Part shown: piece after piece, positions 33,231 through 47,100 of the stretch
How positions within the stretch are numbered: position 1 is the stretch's first letter
How the letters are laid out: every line of letters begins with the position of its first letter
Source: Chenopodium formosanum
Lineage: Eukaryota; Streptophyta; Magnoliopsida; Caryophyllales; Amaranthaceae
Assembly: GCA_024500155.1 (NCBI GenBank)
Contig: CM044879.1
Coordinates: 19,979,572-20,043,571 of the forward strand
Length of the DNA stretch: 64,000 nucleotides
Direction of reading: 5' to 3'
Notes under the pieces: model-generated
The model's database searches: none
What the model was told of the DNA's origin: nothing
What the model saw: the letters and a program-made list of their open reading frames with translations, nothing else
Made by a program: the position numbers and the translations under genes

Positions 33231-34841
33231 TAATTGAATCAAATGAAAGTCAAATTCATTCAAACAAAGCTTTTTGAATCAAATGAAAGTCAAATGCATT
33301 CAACAAAGCTAATTGAGTCAAATGAATGTCAAACACTTTCAACAAAGCTAATTGAATCAAATGAAAGTTAAATACATTCAAACAAAGCTTTTTAAATCAA
33401 ATGAAAGTCAGTTGCATTCCACAATGCTAATTGAGTTAAATGAAAGTCAAACACTTTCAACAAAGCTAATTGAGTCAACTGAAAGTCAAACAAATATAAA
33501 CAAAGTTTTTAAAATCAAATGAAAATCAAATGCATTCAACAAAGCTTTTGGAATCAGAAAAAAGTCAATTCCATTCCACAATACTAATTTAGTCAAATGA
33601 AATTCAAACACATTCAACAAAGCTAATTGAGTCACTTGAAAGTCAAACACATTCAAAAAAGCTTTTTGAATAAAATGAAAGTCAAATGCATTCAACAAAG
33701 CTTTTTGAATCAAATGAATGTCAAACACTTTCAACAAAGCTTTTAGAATCAAATAAAAGTCAAATACTTTCAAACATTGTTTTTTGAATCAAATGAAAGT
33801 CAATTGCATTCAACAAAGCTAATTGAGTCAAATGAAAGTCAAACACATTCAACAAAACTTTAAGAATCAAATGAAAGTCAAACACGTTCAAACAAAGGTT
33901 TTTGAATCAAATGAAAGTCAAATGCATTCAACAAAGCTAATTGAGTTAAATGAAAGTGAAACACATTCAACAAAGCTAATTGAGTCAAATGAATTCAAAC
34001 ACATTCAAACAAAGCTTTTTGAATCAAATGAAAGTCAAATGAATTCAGCAAAACTAATTGAGTAAAATGAAAGTCAATACTTTCAACAAAGCTTTTAGAA
34101 TCAAATAAAAGTCAAATACATTCAAACAAAGCTTTTTGAATCAGATAAAAGTCAATTGCATTCCACAATGCTAATTTAGTCAATTGAAAGTCAAACACAT
34201 TCAAACAAAGCTTTTCAAACAAATTAAAGTCAAATGCATTCAACAAAGCTCATTAAGTCAAATGAAAGTAAAACACTTTCAACAAAGCTTTTCGAATCAA
34301 ATGAAAGTCAAATTCATTCAAACAAAGCTTTTTGAATCAAATGAAAGTTAATTGCATTCGACAATGCTAATTGAGTCAAATGAAAGTCAAACACTTTCAA
34401 CAAAGCTAATTGAGTCAAATGAAAGTCAAACACATTCAACAAAACTTTAAGAATCAAATGAAAGTCAAACACGTTCAAACAAAGCTTTTTGAATCAAATG
34501 AAAGTCAATTGCATTCCACAATGCTAATTGAGTCAAATGAAAGTCAAACACATTCAACAAAGCTAATTGAGTCAAATGAAAGTCAAACACATTCAAACAA
34601 AGCTTTTTGAATAAAATGAAAGTCAAATGCATTCAACAAAGCTAATTGAGTCAAATGAAAGTCAAACACTTTCAACAAAGCTTTTAGAATCAAATGAAAG
34701 TCAAACACTTTCAACAAAGCTAATTGAGTCAAATGAAAGTCAAATACATTCAAACAAAGCTTTTTAAATCAAATGAAAGACAGTTGCATTCCACAATGCT
34801 AATTGAGTCAAATGAAAGTGAAACACATTCAACAAAGCTAA

Positions 34842-37800
34842 TTGAGTCAAATAAAAGTTAAACACATTCAAACAAAGCTTTTTCAGTCAAATGAAAGTCA
34901 AATGCATTCAACAAAGCTAATTGAGTCAAATGAAAGCCAACACTTTCAACAACGCTTTTATAATCAAATGAAAGTCAAATACATTCAAAAAAGCTTTTTG
35001 AATAAAATGAAAGTCAATTGCATTCCACAATGCGAATTGAGTCAAATGAAAGTCAAACACATTCAACAAAGCAAATTGAGTCAACTGAAAGGCAAACACA
35101 TTCAAACAAAGCTTTTTGAATCAAATGAAAGTCAAACGCATTCAACAAAGCATATTGAGTCAAATGAAAGTCAAACACTTTCAACAAAGCTTTTTGAATC
35201 AGATGAAAGTCAATTGCATTCCACAATGCTAATTGAGTCAAATGAAAGTCAAACACATTCAACAAAGCTAATTGAGTCAAATGAAAGTCAAACACATTCA
35301 AACAAAGCTTTTTCAATCAAATGAATGTCAAATGCATTCAACAAAGCTAATTGAGTCAAATGAAAGTTAAAATACATTTAAACAAAGCTTTTTAAATTAG
35401 ATAAAAGTCAATTGCATTCCACAATGCTAATTTAGTCAAATAAAAGTCAAACAAATTCAACAAAGCTAATTGAGTCAACAGAAAGTCAAACACATTCAAA
35501 CAAAGCTTTTTGAATCAAATGAAAGTCAAATGCATTCAACAAAGCTAATTGCGTCAAATGAAAGTCAAACACATTCAACAAAGCTAATTGAGTTAACTGA
35601 AAGTCAAACACATTCAAACAAAGCTTTTTGAATCAAATGAAAGTCAAATGCTATCAACAAAGCTAATTGCGTCAAATGAAAGTCAAGCACTTTCAACAAA
35701 GCTTTTAGAATCAAATGAAAGTCAAATATATTCAAACAAAGCTTTTTGAATCAAATGAAAGTCAATTGCATTCCACAATGCTAATTGAGTCAAATGAAAG
35801 TCGAACACATTCAACAAAGCTAATTGAGTCAAATGAAAGTCAAATACATTCAAACAAAGATTTTAATCAAATGAAAGTCAATTGCATTCCACAATGTTAA
35901 TTGAGTCAAATGAAAGTCAAACACATTCAACAAAGCTAATTGAGTCAAATGAAAGTCAAACAGATTCAAACAAAGCTTTATGAATCAAATGAAAGTGAAA
36001 TGCATTCAACAAAGCTAATTGAGTCAAATGAAAGTTAAACACTTTCATCAAAGGTTTTAGAATCAAATGAAATTCAAATACTTTCAAACAAAGCTTTTTG
36101 AATCAGATGAAAGTCAATTGCATTTCACAATGCTAATTTAGTCAAATGAAAGTCAAACACATTCAACATAGCTAATTGAGTCGACTGAAAGTCCAACACA
36201 TTCAAACATAGCATTTTGAATCAAATGAAAGTCAAATGCATTCAACAAAGCTAATTGAGTCAAATGAATCTCAAACACTTTCAACAAAGCTTTTCGAATT
36301 AAATTAAAGTCAAATTCATTTAAACAAAGCTTTTTGAATCAAATGAAAGTTAATTGCATTCGACAATGCTAATTGAGTCAAATGAAAGTCAAACACTTTC
36401 AACAAAGCTAATTGAGTCAAATGAAAGTCAAACACTTTCAACAAAGCTAACTGAGTCAACTGAAAGTCAAACACATTCAAACAAATATTTTTGAATCAAA
36501 TGAAAGTCAAATGTATTCAACAAAGCTAATTGAGTCAAATGAAAGTCAAACACTTTCAACAAAGCTTTTAGAAACAAATGAACTTCAAAATACATTAAAA
36601 CAAAGCCTTTTGAATCAGATAAAAGTCAATTGCATTCCACAATGCTAATTTAGTCAAATGAAATTCAAACACATTCAACAAAGCTAACTGAGTTAACTGA
36701 AAGTTAAACACAATCAAACAAAGCTTTTTGAATCAAATGTAAGTCAAATGCATTCAACAAAGCTAATTGGGTCAAATGAAAGTTAAACACTTTCAACAAA
36801 GCTAATTGAATCAAATGAAAGTCAAATTCATTCAAACAAAGGTTTTTAAATCAAATGAAAGTCAGCTACATTCCACAATGCTAATTGAGTCTAATGAAAG
36901 TCAAACACATTTAAACAAAATTTTTTAAATCAAATGAAAGTCAAATGCATTCAACAAAGCTAATTGAGTTAAATGAAAGTCAAACACTTTCAACAAAGCG
37001 TTTAGAATCAAATGAAAGTCAAATTCATTCAAAAAAAGCTTTTTGAATCAAATGAAAGTCAATTGCATTCCATAATGCTAATTGAGTCAAATGAAAGTCA
37101 TAGACTTTCAATAAAGCTAATTGAGTCAACTGAAAGTCAAACACATTCAAACAAAGCTTTTTGAATCAAATGAAAGACAAATGCATTCAACAAAGCTAGT
37201 TGAGTAAAATGAAAGTCAAACACTTTCAACAAAGCTTTTAGAATCAAATGAAAGTTAAATACATTCAAACAAAGCTTTTTGAATCAAATGAAAGTCAATT
37301 GCATTCCACAATGCTAATTGAGTCAAACGTAAGTCAAACACATTGAACAAAGCGAATTGAGTCAAATTAAAGTCAAACACATTTAAACAAAGCTTTTTCA
37401 ATTAAATGAAAGTCAAATGCATTCAACAAAGCTAATTGAGTCAAATGAAAGTCAAACACTTTCAACAAAGCTTTTAGAATCAAATAACAGTCAATTACAT
37501 TCAAACAAAGCTTTTTGAATCAAATGAAAGTCAATTGCATTCCACAATGCTATTTGAATCGAATGGAAGTCAAACACTTTCAACAAAGCTAATTGAGTCA
37601 AATGAAAGTCAAATACATTCAAACAAAGCTTTTTAAATCAAATGAAAGTCAGTTGCATTCCAAAATGCTAATTGAGTCAAATGAAAGTCAAACACATTCA
37701 ATAAAGCTAATTGAGTCAAATAAAAGTTAAACACATTCAAACAAAGCTTTTTCAATCAAATGAAAGTCAAATGCATTCAACAAAGCTAATTGAGTCAAAT

Positions 37801-38193
37801 GAAAGCCAACACTTTCAACAACGCTATTATAATCAAATGAAAGTCAAATACATTCAAAAAAGCTTTTTGAATAAAATGAAAGTCAATTGCATTCCACAAT
37901 GCGAATTTAGTCAAATGAAAATCAAACACATTCAACAAAGCAAATTGAGTCAACTGAAAGGCAAACACATTCAAACAAAGCTTTTTGAATCAAAAGAAAG
38001 TCAAACACATTTAACAAAGCATATTGAGTCAAATGAAAGTCAAACACTTTCAACAAAGCTTTTTGAATCAGATGAAAGTCAATTGCATTCCACAATGCTA
38101 ATTGAGTCAAATGAAAGTCAAACACATTCAACAAAGCTAATTGAGTCAAATGAAAGTCAAACACATTCAAACAAAGCTTTTTCAATCAAATGA
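34842..38193 (+). repeat. Duplicated satellite segment, offset 2,869 bp
   Basis: Segments 34842-35324 and 37711-38193 are nearly identical in length and sequence, including the rare GAAAGCCAACACTTTCAACA monomer that lacks one base. Related series occur at 16007 and 9826 in block 1. Confidence 0.78.
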
Positions 38194-39974
38194 AAGTCAA
38201 ATGCATTCAACAAAGCTAATTGAGTCAAATGAAAGTCAAACACTTTCAACAAAGCTTTTATAATCAAATGAAAGTCAAATACATTTAAAAAACCTTTTTG
38301 AAAAAAATTTAAGTCAATTGCATTCCACAATGCTAATTGAGTCAAATGAAATTCAAACACATTCAACAAAGCAAATTGAGTCAACTGAAAGGCAAACACA
38401 TTCAAACAAAGATTTTTGAATCAAATGAAAGTCAAATGCATTCAACCAAAGCTTTTTAAATCAGATGAAAGTCAATTGCATTCCACAATTCTAATTGAGT
38501 CAAATGAAAGTCAAACACTTTCAACAAAGCTAAATGAGTCAACTGAAAGTCAAACGTATTCAAACAAAGGTTTTGGAATAAAATGAAAGTCAAATGCATT
38601 CATCAAAGCTAATTAAGTCAAATGAAAGTCAAACACTTTCAAAAATGCTTTTAGAATCAAATGAAAGTCAAATAAATTCAAACAAAGCTTTTTAAGTCAG
38701 ATCAAAGTCAATTGCATTCCACAATGCTAATTTAGTCATATGAAAGTCAAGCACATTCAACAAAGCTAATTGAGTCTAATGAAAGTCAAACACATTTAAA
38801 CAAAAGTTTTTGAATCAAATGAAAGTCAAATGCATTCAGCAAAGCTAATTGAGTCAAATGAAAGTCACCTACTTTCAACAAAGCTTTTAGAATCAAATGA
38901 AAGTCAAATATATTCAAACAAAGCTTTTTGAATCAAATGAAAGTCAATTGCATTCCACAATGCTAATTGAGTCAAATGAAAGTAAAACACATTCAACAAA
39001 GCTAATTGAGTCAAATAAAAGTCAAATACATTCAAACAAAGCGTTTTGAATCAAATGAAAGTCAGATGCAGTCAACAAAGCGAATTGAGTCAAATGAAAC
39101 TCAAATACTTTCAACAAAGCTTTTAGACATAAATAAAAGACAAATACATTCAACCAAAGCTTTTTGAATCGAATGAAAGTCAAATGTATTCAACAAAGCT
39201 AATTGAGTCAAATGAAAGTCAAATACTTTCAACAAAGCTTTTAGAATCAAATGAAAGTCAAATACATTCAAACAAAGCTTTTTGAATGAAATGAAAGTCA
39301 ATTGCTTTCCACAATGCTAATTGATTCAAATGAGAGTCAAACACATTTAACAAAGCTAATTCAGTCAAATGAAAGTCAAACGCATTTTAGCAAAGCTTTT
39401 GAATCAAATGAAAGTCAAATGCATTCAACAAAGCTAATTTAGTCAACTGAAAGTCAAACACTTTCAACATAGGTTTTAGAATCATATGAAAGTCAAATAC
39501 ATTCAAACAAAGCTTTTTAAATCAAATGAAAGTCGATTGCATTCCAAAAAGAAAATTGAGTCAAATGAAAGTCAAACACATTCAACAAAGCTAATTGAGT
39601 CAAATGAAAGTCAAACACATTCAAACAAAGCTTGTTGAATAAAATGAATAAAAATGCATTTAACAAAGCTAATTGAGTCAAATGAAAGTCAAACACATTC
39701 AAACAAAGGTTTTTGAATCAAATGAAAGTCAAATGTATTCAACAAAGCTAATTGATTTAATGAAAGTCAAACACATTCAAACAAAGCTTTTTAAATCAAA
39801 TGAAAGTCAAATGCATTCAACAAAGCTAATTGAGTTAAATGATAGTCAAACATTTTCAACAAAGCTTTTTGAAACAAATGAAAGTCAAATATATTCAAAC
39901 AAAGCTTTTTGAATCAAATGAAAGTCAAATGCATTCAACAAAGCTAATTGAGTCAAATGAAAGTCAAACACTTT

Positions 39975-40765
39975 CAACAAAGCTTTTAGAATCAAATGAC
40001 AGTCAAAATACATCCAAACAAATCTTTTTGAATCAAATGAAAGTCAAATGCATTCAACAAAGCTAATTGAGTCAAATGAAAGTCAAACACTTTCAACAAA
40101 GCTTTTAGATTCAAATGATAGTCAAAATACATTCAAACAAAGCTTTTTGAATCAAATGAAAGTTAATTGCATTCCACAATGCTAATTGAGTCAAATGAAA
40201 GTCAAACACATTCAACAAAGCTAATTGAGTCAAATGAAAGTCAAATACATTAAAAAACGCTTTTTGAATCAAATGAAAGTCAATTGCATTCCACAATGCT
40301 AATTGAGTCAAATGAAAGTAAAACACATTTAACAAAGCTAATTGAGTCAAATGAAAGTCAAACACTTTCAACAAAGCTTTTAGAATCAAATGACAGTCAA
40401 AATACATCCAAACAAATCTTTTTGAATCAAATGAAAGTCAAATGCATTCAACAAAGCTAATTGAGTCAAATGAAAGTCAAACACTTTTAACAAAGCTTTT
40501 AGATTCAAATGATAGTCAAAATACATTCAAACAAAGCTTTTTGAATCAAATGAAAGTTAATTGCATTCCACAATGCTAATTGAGTCAAATGAAAGTCAAA
40601 CACATTCAACAAAGCTAATTGAGTCAAATGAAAGTCAAATACATTAAAAAACGCTTTTTGAATCAAATGAAAGTCAATTGCATTCCACAATGCTAATTGA
40701 GTCAAATGAAAGTAAAACGCATTTAACAAAGCTAATTGAGTCAATTGAAAGTCAAACACATTCAA
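39975..40765 (+). repeat. 394-bp tandem duplication (10 monomers, two copies)
   Basis: CATCCAAACAAATC occurs at 40011 and 40405, and CATTAAAAAACGC at 40248 and 40642, both offset 394. The two copies are nearly identical. Each contains an intact version of the retrotransposon target site. Confidence 0.85.
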
Positions 40766-41855
40766 ACAAAAGTTTTTGAATCAAATGAAAGTCAAATGCA
40801 TTTTGTAAAGCTAATTGAGTCAAATGAAGTCAAACACTTTCAACAAAGCTAATTGAATCAAATGAAAGTCAAATTCATTCAAACAAATCTTTTTGAATCA
40901 GATTAAAGTCAATTGCATTCCACAATGCTAATTGACTCAAATGAAAGTCAAACACTTTCAACAAAGCTAATTGAGTCAATTGAAAGTCAAACACATTCAA
41001 ACAATGCTTTTTGAATCAAATGAAAGTCAAATGCATTCAACAAAGCTAATTGAGTCAAATGAAAGTCAAACACTTTTAACAAAGCTAATTGAATCAAATG
41101 ATAGTCAAATTCATTCAAACAAAGCTTTTTGAATCAGATGAAAGTTAATTGCATTCCACAATGGTAATTGAGTCAAAGGAAAGTCAAACACTTTCAACAA
41201 AACTTATTGAGTCAACTGAAAGTCAAACAAATTCAAACCAAGCTTTTTGAATCAAATGAAAGTCAAATGCATTCAACAAAGCTAATTGAGTCAAATGAAA
41301 GTCAAACACTTTCAACAAAGCTTTTAGAATCAAATGAAAGTCAAATACATTCAAACAAAGCTTTTTGAATCAGAAAAAAGTTAATTCCATTCCACAATGC
41401 TAATTAAGTCAAATGAAAGTCAAACACATTCAACAAAGCTAATTGAGTCACTTGAAAGTCAAACACATTCAAATAAAGCTTTTTGAATCAAATGAAAGTC
41501 AAATGCATTCAACAAAACTAATTTAGTCAAATGAAAGTCAAACACTTTCAACAAAGCTTTTAGAATCAAATAAAAGTCAAATTCATTCAAACAAAGCTTT
41601 TTGAATCAAATGAAAGTTAATTGCATTCCACAATGCTAATTGAGTCAAATGAAAGTCAAACACATTCAACAAAGCTAATTGAGTCAAATGAAAGTCAAAT
41701 ACATTTAAACAAAGCTTTTTAAATCAAATGAAAGTCAATTGCATTCCACAATGCTAATTGAGTCAAATGAAAGTCAAACACATTCAACAAAGCTAATTGA
41801 GTCAAATGAAAGTCAACCACATTCAAACAAATCTTTTTGAATCAAATGAAAGTCG

Positions 41856-41860
41856 ATTGC
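41856..41860. repeat. Target-site duplication, left copy (second element)
   Basis: ATTGC, identical to 44189-44193. Confidence 0.65.
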
Positions 41861-42785
41861 TTACGTGGGGAAAACTAGGTCGTTGGGCTAATCTTCCCTA
41901 AGCCAAACAAAATTTATAAACACTCAACAAACCTAAATACAAGTATAGAGGTAAGTCAAGGGTCGAACCCAAAGGAACGGTAATGTCTAAGTGCTTCCAA
42001 TTATATGCCTAAGCTAGGTCGAAGACAAGGGGTAAAAGATGACTCTAACAACTACTAGAACGAGGAAACCAAACAAATATAAGAGCTAGGGATTAGGATC
42101 CGCAAATAATAGCAATGAACATAGCAAATTGGAATGGAAAGTCGACTAAGTCAAGCAATGTGAGGGAAAATCAATCATGCAACCAAAAGAGCATGTCAAG
42201 CTATTCTCCTAGAGGTATAACTAGCGTCAACTACGATAAACTCTAGCTAGGAAACATCACATGATACCTCAATCGTGTAAATGCAAGCCACAAATCAATG
42301 GTCCGTATCAATGTGAACTTACAATGCAATCTAGTGCAATAATCAAAGTTAGCTACTCTCTAATTAATCACACACATGCACATGATCAATCAACCAAGTT
42401 TAATCACATCATCAACTCCATCAATTATCCCCAATTTACATCAATTCATTACATCATAAGCTTCACCAAATCCCTAACCAAACAACTACTCAAACATTAT
42501 CATCAACTCTACTAATACAAACATGAATATCCAAAATCAATCATCAAATCATAAAAATCCAATCAAATCAATCAATCAAAACAATGAATATTAAACAAAG
42601 CAATAAATGAGATAGAGTTTAGAAATGCTCTTTGATAATAGAGTAGATCTCCAATACAATTGTCACATTTGGATCTTCAATCTCTCAATCACCATTGAAA
42701 TTCCTCACTTTCTCTCTCTAAAATCTACTCCTAAAATTAACCCTAAACTAGAGAGAGAAGCTCTCAACTAAGCTAAGAAAATGAT

Positions 42786-42809
42786 CTAATTCTAATTCTA
42801 ATTCTAATT
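42786..42809. repeat. Microsatellite (CTAATT)4
   Basis: Four perfect CTAATT units inside the second element, just to the left of its minus-strand TATA box and thus in the presumed transcribed leader. Confidence 0.85.
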
Positions 42810-42842
42810 CTCTAATTGTTTCTCTCTCTACCCAAAAATGAG

Positions 42843-42850
42843 TATATATA
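42843..42850 (-). promoter_or_regulatory. Putative TATA box of the second element
   Basis: TATATATA on the minus strand followed by GGTAGAGAGAGAAAC, a GA/CT-rich leader type. It lies 1.34 kb into the element from its minus-strand start, consistent with a long U3. Confidence 0.45.
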
Positions 42851-43712
42851 GATACAAGGATTAAAAGAAAATAAAATAGAAAAGAAAATAAAATAAAAGG
42901 AAAAGAAAATAAAATAAAATAAATAAATGAAAGAAAAGGAAAAATAAAAGAAAACTAAGTTAGAAAGAAAAATTAAAATAAAAGAAAATGAAAAGGAAAT
43001 CAGAGAGCATAAGAATTGCTGCTCCTTCAAATGGGGAATTATTCCATGATTCTCACGGCCAAGCATGCAGCATCATCATCATTCATCATCATCAAATCAC
43101 ACACCATCACACCCACTCATCAACATCAGTCAACGGATCAAGTAACACCCAGCTGGGTGCGGCCGCACTCATCGAATGTGCGCCTGCACCTGCTGAGGTT
43201 CGAAGGAGCTCCATTGCGGTGGTTCGATAGGTGGAGCTGCTGGTTAATTGAGGAGATTGGTGGCGCATTGGTGGTGTAAACGGTGGCGGAGATGCGTGGC
43301 AGGTGAGGGGCAGCAGCTGGTGCAATAGGTGGCTGAAAGGGGAAGTTAATTGCGATTGTTGGTGGTGTTTGTGTTGCGTGGTGGTTGCGGGAATTGCTGT
43401 TGCGGTTGAGGAGGTAAAAGGGACAGCAGCTGGTGGTTGTGGCTGGAGATATGGTGGCTGATTTGGTGGGAGATTTGGAGGGGCAGCAGGGGCTGCTTGG
43501 AGTTTGCGTGGCAGTGGAGATGGAGCAGGGGCAGTGGCTGCGTGTGTGGTGTTGCGGGGTTACAAGGGGCTGCTGCTGGGTTGCGTGGGTTTGCTGTGGT
43601 GGTTGAGTGAGGATTGGAGCGTGACTGGAGAACAGAGGAAGGCAGGGGAAATAAGGGAGAGCAAGAACAGGGGAAGGCAGCAGCTTGGGGAGTTCCTGGT
43701 TGCTTCCATAAC

Positions 43713-43740
43713 CATCACCATCATCACCATGATGGTGATG
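43713..43740. repeat. Perfect 12-bp hairpin
   Basis: CATCACCATCAT and ATGATGGTGATG flank a 4-nt loop CACC. It lies at the edge of the G-rich part of the second element; role unknown. Confidence 0.85.
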
Positions 43741-44163
43741 AAGACCAAACTAAGCAGTAGCTAGAACCAATTGGACTTGGGACAAACACCTACAAAGCAC
43801 ACACAAAACCGAGAAATAAAATAAAGTGAAATAAAACTAAAACCGACAAATAAAGGTAAAAGAAATAAAATGAAAATGAAAATAATAAAGGAAAGAAAAA
43901 TATAATAAAATGAAAATAAAATAAAATAAAGTAAAGGAAAATGAAATGAAAATAAAATCAAATAAACTAAATTAAAATAAAACTAAACCTATAAAATCTA
44001 AAGTAAAGAGAAAACAACTAAAATAACGAAAATAAAAGAAATAAAAGAGAAAATACTAGAAAACCATATAAAGGTAGAAAAGAGAGAGAAAGCATAAAAC
44101 CGAGCATTTATTAAGCAAGAAAGCTATGAAAAGAGGATAAAAAGGACCTAAATGCTCATCAAA

Positions 44164-44187
44164 TGTGTGCCATTTATGACACACATC
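44164..44187. repeat. Terminal 7-bp inverted repeat of the second element
   Basis: ATGTGTG and CACACAT flank a 10-nt centre (CCATTTATGA) at the right border, that is, the 5' end of the element on its own strand. Confidence 0.75.
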
Positions 44188-47100
44188 AATTGCATTCCAC
44201 AAATGCAAATTGAGTCAAATGAAAGTCAAACACATTCAACAAAGAAAATTGACTCAAATGAAAGTCAAACACATTCAAACAAAGTTTTTAGAATCAAATG
44301 AAAGTCAAATACATTTAAACAAAGCTTTTTGAATAAGATAAAAGTCAATTGCATTCCACAAAGCTAATTTAGTCAAATGAAAGTCAAACACATTCAACAA
44401 AGCTAATTGAGTCAAATGAAAGTCAAATACATTCAAAAAAAGCTTTTTGAATCAAATGAAAGTCAAATGCTTTCAACAAAGCTGATTGAGTCAAATGAAA
44501 GTCAAATACTTTCAACAAAGCTTTTAGAATCAAATGAAAGTCAAATACATTCAACCAAAGCTTTTTGAATCAAATTTAAGTCAATTGCATTCCACAATGC
44601 TAATTGAGTCAAATGAAAGTCAAACACATTCAACAAAGCAAATTGAGTCAACTGAAAGGCAAACACATTCAAACAAAGATTTTTGAATCAAATGAAAGTC
44701 AAATGCATTCAACAAAGCTAATTGAGTCAAATGAAAGTCAAACACTTTCAACAAAGCTTTTAGAATCAAATGAAAGTCAAATACATTCAAACAAAGCTTT
44801 TTGAATCAAATAAAAGTCAATTGCATTCCATAATGCAAATTAAGTCAAATGAAAGTCAAACACTTTCAACAAAGCTAATTGTGTCACTTGAAAGTCAAAC
44901 ACATTCAAACAAAGCTTTTTGAATCAAATGAAAGTCAAATGCATTCAACAAAGCTAATTGAGTCAAATGAAAGTCAAACACATTCAAACAAAGCTTTTTC
45001 AATCAAATGAAAGTCAAATGCATTCAACAAAGCTAATTGAGTCAAATGAAAGTCAAACACTTTCAAGAAAGCTTTTATAATCAAATGAAAGTTAAATACA
45101 TTAAAAAAAAGATTTTTTATCAAATTTAAGTCAATTGCATTCCACAATGCTAATTTAGTAAAATGAATGTCAAACACATTCAACAAAGCTAATTCAGTCA
45201 AATGAAAGTCAAACACATTCAAACAAAGCTTTTTGAATAAAATAAAGTCAAATGCATTCAGCAAAGCTAATTGAGTCAAATGAAGTCCAATACTTTCAAC
45301 AAAGCTTTTAGAATCAAATGAAAGTCAAATTCATTCAAACAAAGCTTTTTGAATCAAACGAAAGTCAATTGCATTCCACAATGCTAATTAAGTCAAATGA
45401 AAGTCAAACACTTTCAACAAAGCTAATTGAGTCACTTGAAAGTCAAACACATTCAAACAAAGCTTTTTGAATCAAATGAAAGTCAAATGCATTCAACAAA
45501 GCTAATTGAGTCAAATGAAAGTCAAACACTTTCAACAAAGCCTTTAGAATCAAATGAAAGTCAAATACATTCAAACAAAGCGTTTTGAATCAAATGAAAG
45601 TCAATTGCATTCCACAATGCTAATTGAGTCAAATGAAAGTCAAACACATTCAACTAAGCTAATTGAGTCAAATGAAAGTCCAATACATTCAAACAAAGCT
45701 TTTTGAATCAAATGAAGGCAAAGCATTCAACAAAGCTAATTGAGTCAAATGAAAGTCAAATACTTTCAACAAAGCTTTTAGAATCAAATGAAAGTCAAAT
45801 ACATTCAACCAAAGCTTTTTGAATCAAATGAAAGTCAAATGCATTCAACAAAGCTAATTGTGTCAAATGATAGTCAAATACTTTCAACAAAGCTTTTAGA
45901 ATCAAATGAAAGTCAAATACATTCAACCAAAGCTTTTTGAATTAAATGAAAGTCAAATGCATTCAACAAAGCTAATTGAGTCAAATGAAAGTCAAAAACA
46001 TTCAAACAAAGCTTTTTAAATCATATGAAAGTCAAATGCATTCAACGAAGCTAATTAAGTCAAATGAATGTCAAACACTTCCAACAAAGCTTTTAGAATC
46101 AAATGAAAGTTAAATACCTTCAAACAAAGCTTTTTGAATCAAATGAAAGTCAATTGCATTCCACAATGCTAATTGAGTCAAATGAAAGTCAAACACATTC
46201 AACAAAGCTAATTGAGTCAAATAAAAGTCAAACACATTCAAACAAAGCTTGTTGAATAAAATGAATGTCAAATGCATTCAACAAAGCTAATTGAGTCAAA
46301 TAAAAGTCAAACGCATTCAAACAAAGGTTTTTGAATCAAATGAAAGTCAAATGCATTCAACAAAGCTAATTGAGTTAAATGAAAGTCAAACACATTCAAA
46401 CAAAGCTTTTTAAATAACCTGAAAGTCAAATGCATTCAACAAAGCTAATTGAGTTAAATGAAAGTTAAACACATTCAACCAATGGTTTTTGAATCAAATA
46501 AAATTCAAATTCATTCAACAAAGCTAATTGAGTCAAATGAAAGTTAAACACATTTAAACAAAGGTTTTTGAGTCAAATGAAAGTCAATTGCATTCAACAA
46601 AGTTAATTTAGTCAAATGAAAGTCAAACACATTCAAACTAAGCTTTTTCAATTAAATGAAAGTCAAATGCATTCAACAAAGCTAATTGAGTTAAATGAAA
46701 GTCGAACACTTTCAACAAAGCTAATTGAGTCAAATGAAAGTTAAACACAATCAAACAAAGCTTTTTGAATCAAATGAAAGTCAAACACTTTCAACATAGC
46801 TTTTACAATCATATGAAAGTCAAATACATTCAAACAAAGCTTTTTGAATCAAATGAAAGTCAATTGCATTCCACAATGCTAATTGAGTCAAATGAAAGTC
46901 AAACACATTCAAACAAAACTTTTTAAATTAAATGAAAGTCAAATGCATTCTACAAAGCTAATTGGGTTAAATAAAAGTCAAACAGTTTTAACAAAGCTAA
47001 TTGAGTCAAATGAAAGTCAAACACATTCAAACAAATGTTATTGAATCAAATGAAAGTCACATGCATTCAACAAAGCTAGTTGAGTCAAATGAAAGTCAAA

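Larger units (their letters stand above)
29438..41860 (+). repeat. 39/40-bp satellite array, block 2
   Basis: Same family and orientation as block 1, about 315 monomers. It resumes the monomer that the retrotransposon split. Stretches resembling 17.46-18.06 kb recur at 31.57-32.10 kb and 39.47-40.26 kb (for example the degenerate AAAATGAATAAAAATGCATTT), so block 1 and block 2 were one array before the insertion. No gene is supported. The longest stop-free runs (160 codons at 34842-35324 and 37711-38193) are satellite. Confidence 0.95.
41861..44188 (-). mobile_element. Non-coding insertion, probable solo LTR (2.33 kb)
   Basis: Non-satellite DNA flanked by a perfect 5-bp duplication ATTGC and returning exactly to the interrupted monomer. 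Read on the minus strand it starts TGATGTGTGTCATAAATGG. It has a TATATATA box at 42843-42850 and ends with a GGGTTCGACCC-type U5-like segment and CCCCACGTAA. It has A/T-rich low-complexity stretches (42.86-43.0 and 43.8-44.1 kb) around a G-rich GGTGG/GCAGC region (43.18-43.7 kb), and no protein domain. Two flanking LTRs are not visible, so a solo LTR left by LTR-LTR recombination is the best guess. The AA end is atypical (CA expected), so a non-autonomous element or slightly wrong border is possible. Confidence 0.55.

Noticed and set aside
34842..35324. 160-codon open frame (and many similar ones, also on the minus strand) made of 13-residue repeats such as SNESQMHSTKLIE or NVFDFHLTQLALL
   Set aside because: The 39-bp monomer equals 13 codons and happens to lack stops in one frame on each strand. 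The 40-bp monomers shift the frame and end it. There is no conserved start, no domain, and both strands are equally open.
42261..43764. Short open frames in the second element (42261-42515, 42988-43279, 43504-43764)
   Set aside because: Low-complexity composition, overlapping frames on both strands, no recognisable domain or family.
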